Shown piece after piece: positions 63,667-64,000 of a stretch of 64,000 bases of DNA. The stretch comes from Flavobacteriales bacterium. GTDB lineage: Bacteria; Bacteroidota; Bacteroidia; Flavobacteriales_D; Crocinitomicaceae. Where the stretch lies: NCBI GenBank assembly GCA_947491305.1, contig CANLIL010000008.1:1-64000 (forward strand), in the 5' to 3' direction. The position numbers and the translations under genes are program-made. Numbering within the stretch: the first letter of the stretch is position 1; each line of letters opens with the position of its first letter. The notes below the pieces were generated by a model. The model saw nothing but the letters and a program-made list of their open reading frames with translations, did not search any database and was not told the DNA's origin.

Positions 63667-64000
63667 TTATCCGCCGGTTAACTTCTTGATTTCGTTCAAC
63701 TTCATTAAGGCTTCAACTGGAGTTAATGCGTTAATATCAATACTAACTAATTCATCTCTAATTTGCTCAAGCACAGGATCGTTTAACTGAAAAAAGCTCA
63801 ATTGCATCGAATCTGAAGCGACCGCATTTTTTACTTTTTCTTTCATTTCAGTTTTTTCGCCTAAATCGTGGCTTTTTTCTAATTCTTTCAACATCAATTC
63901 TGCACGATGCAACACTTTAGAAGGCATTCCCGCTAGCTTTGCTACATGAATCCCAAATGAATGCTCGCTTCCGCCTTCAACTAATTTTCGGGTAAATAAA
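63667..64000 (-). CDS. mutS: DNA mismatch repair protein MutS, C-terminal part
   Basis: Only the last about 111 residues are in the window; the gene continues beyond 64000. The visible frame reads through RKLVEGGSEHSFGIHVAKLAG, the conserved end of the MutS ATPase domain that includes the Gly-rich SEHSFG loop, then AGMPSKVLHRAELMLKELE and the C-terminal linker (LSFFQLNDPVLEQIRDEL, DINALTPVEALMKLNEIK) that supports tetramer formation. It ends GG. The tRNA promoter lies about 30 bases below its stop. Confidence 0.93.
   Translation of the reverse strand, partial: LFTRKLVEGGSEHSFGIHVAKLAGMPSKVLHRAELMLKELEKSHDLGEKTEMKEKVKNAVASDSMQLSFFQLNDPVLEQIRDELVSIDINALTPVEALMKLNEIKKLTGG

Overview
The window is an AT-rich chromosomal stretch from a Bacteroidota bacterium, most likely a Flavobacteriales member near Crocinitomicaceae/Fluviicola. 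That placement is inferred from gene content, not from a search. Supporting signs are three secreted proteins with type IX secretion (T9SS) sorting domains, promoters of the Bacteroidota form TTTG-N18..21-TAnnTTTG, no strong Shine-Dalgarno sequences, zinc-ligand-free S14 and L36, and MlaEF/LptB/BamA-type envelope genes. No prophage, CRISPR array, intact insertion sequence or defence island is visible.

Layout. 1-4.7 kb: 6-phosphofructokinase, an ECF sigma factor with a membrane-anchored TPR partner, then a glycosyltransferase/LpxH-like pair. 4.8-10.1 kb: minus-strand genes for a conserved protein of unknown function, a WYL regulator, PaaG-like isomerase, a four-helix-bundle gene preceded by 46-bp tandem repeats, 3-hydroxyacyl-CoA dehydrogenase and a small membrane protein. 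10.2-15.4 kb: an AddA/RecB-type helicase-nuclease convergent with urocanate hydratase. 15.5-21.2 kb: two tandem paralogous T9SS type B proteins. 21.3-23.7 kb: carA-eno.

23.8-40.9 kb: one minus-strand run of 32 translation and secretion genes in the order rpsL-rpsG-fusA, S10 operon, spc operon with secY, infA, rpmJ, rpsM, rpsK, rpsD, rpoA, rplQ. A strong promoter lies upstream of rpsL and a terminator after rplQ. Inside it are a structured rpsD leader and a 31-bp perfect direct repeat between rpsM and rpsK.

41-49.8 kb: an outer-membrane protein, pyruvate dehydrogenase E1-beta, divergent etfBA, then a compact plus-strand operon (bifunctional nuclease family protein, nucleoside permease, LuxE-like protein, half-size TauE/SafE protein, M20 amidohydrolase, lipocalin-like lipoprotein). 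49.8-60.8 kb: recQ, tatC-lptB, a small lipoprotein, a BamA-like protein, mlaF-mlaE, a SprT-like protein with mannose-1-phosphate guanylyltransferase, a barrel-less TonB plug protein and fabD. 60.9-64 kb: a T9SS type A protein, a 646-bp gene-free stretch with a cluster of perfect hairpins bounded by 19-bp inverted repeats, tRNA-Gly and tRNA-Leu, and the 3' end of mutS.

Most of the window is conserved housekeeping sequence. I did not find a convincing new multi-gene system. The signals most worth following are the hairpin cluster at 62.9-63.15 kb, the rpsD leader and rpsM-rpsK repeats, the repeat-associated four-helix-bundle gene, and the conserved unknown protein paired with a WYL regulator.
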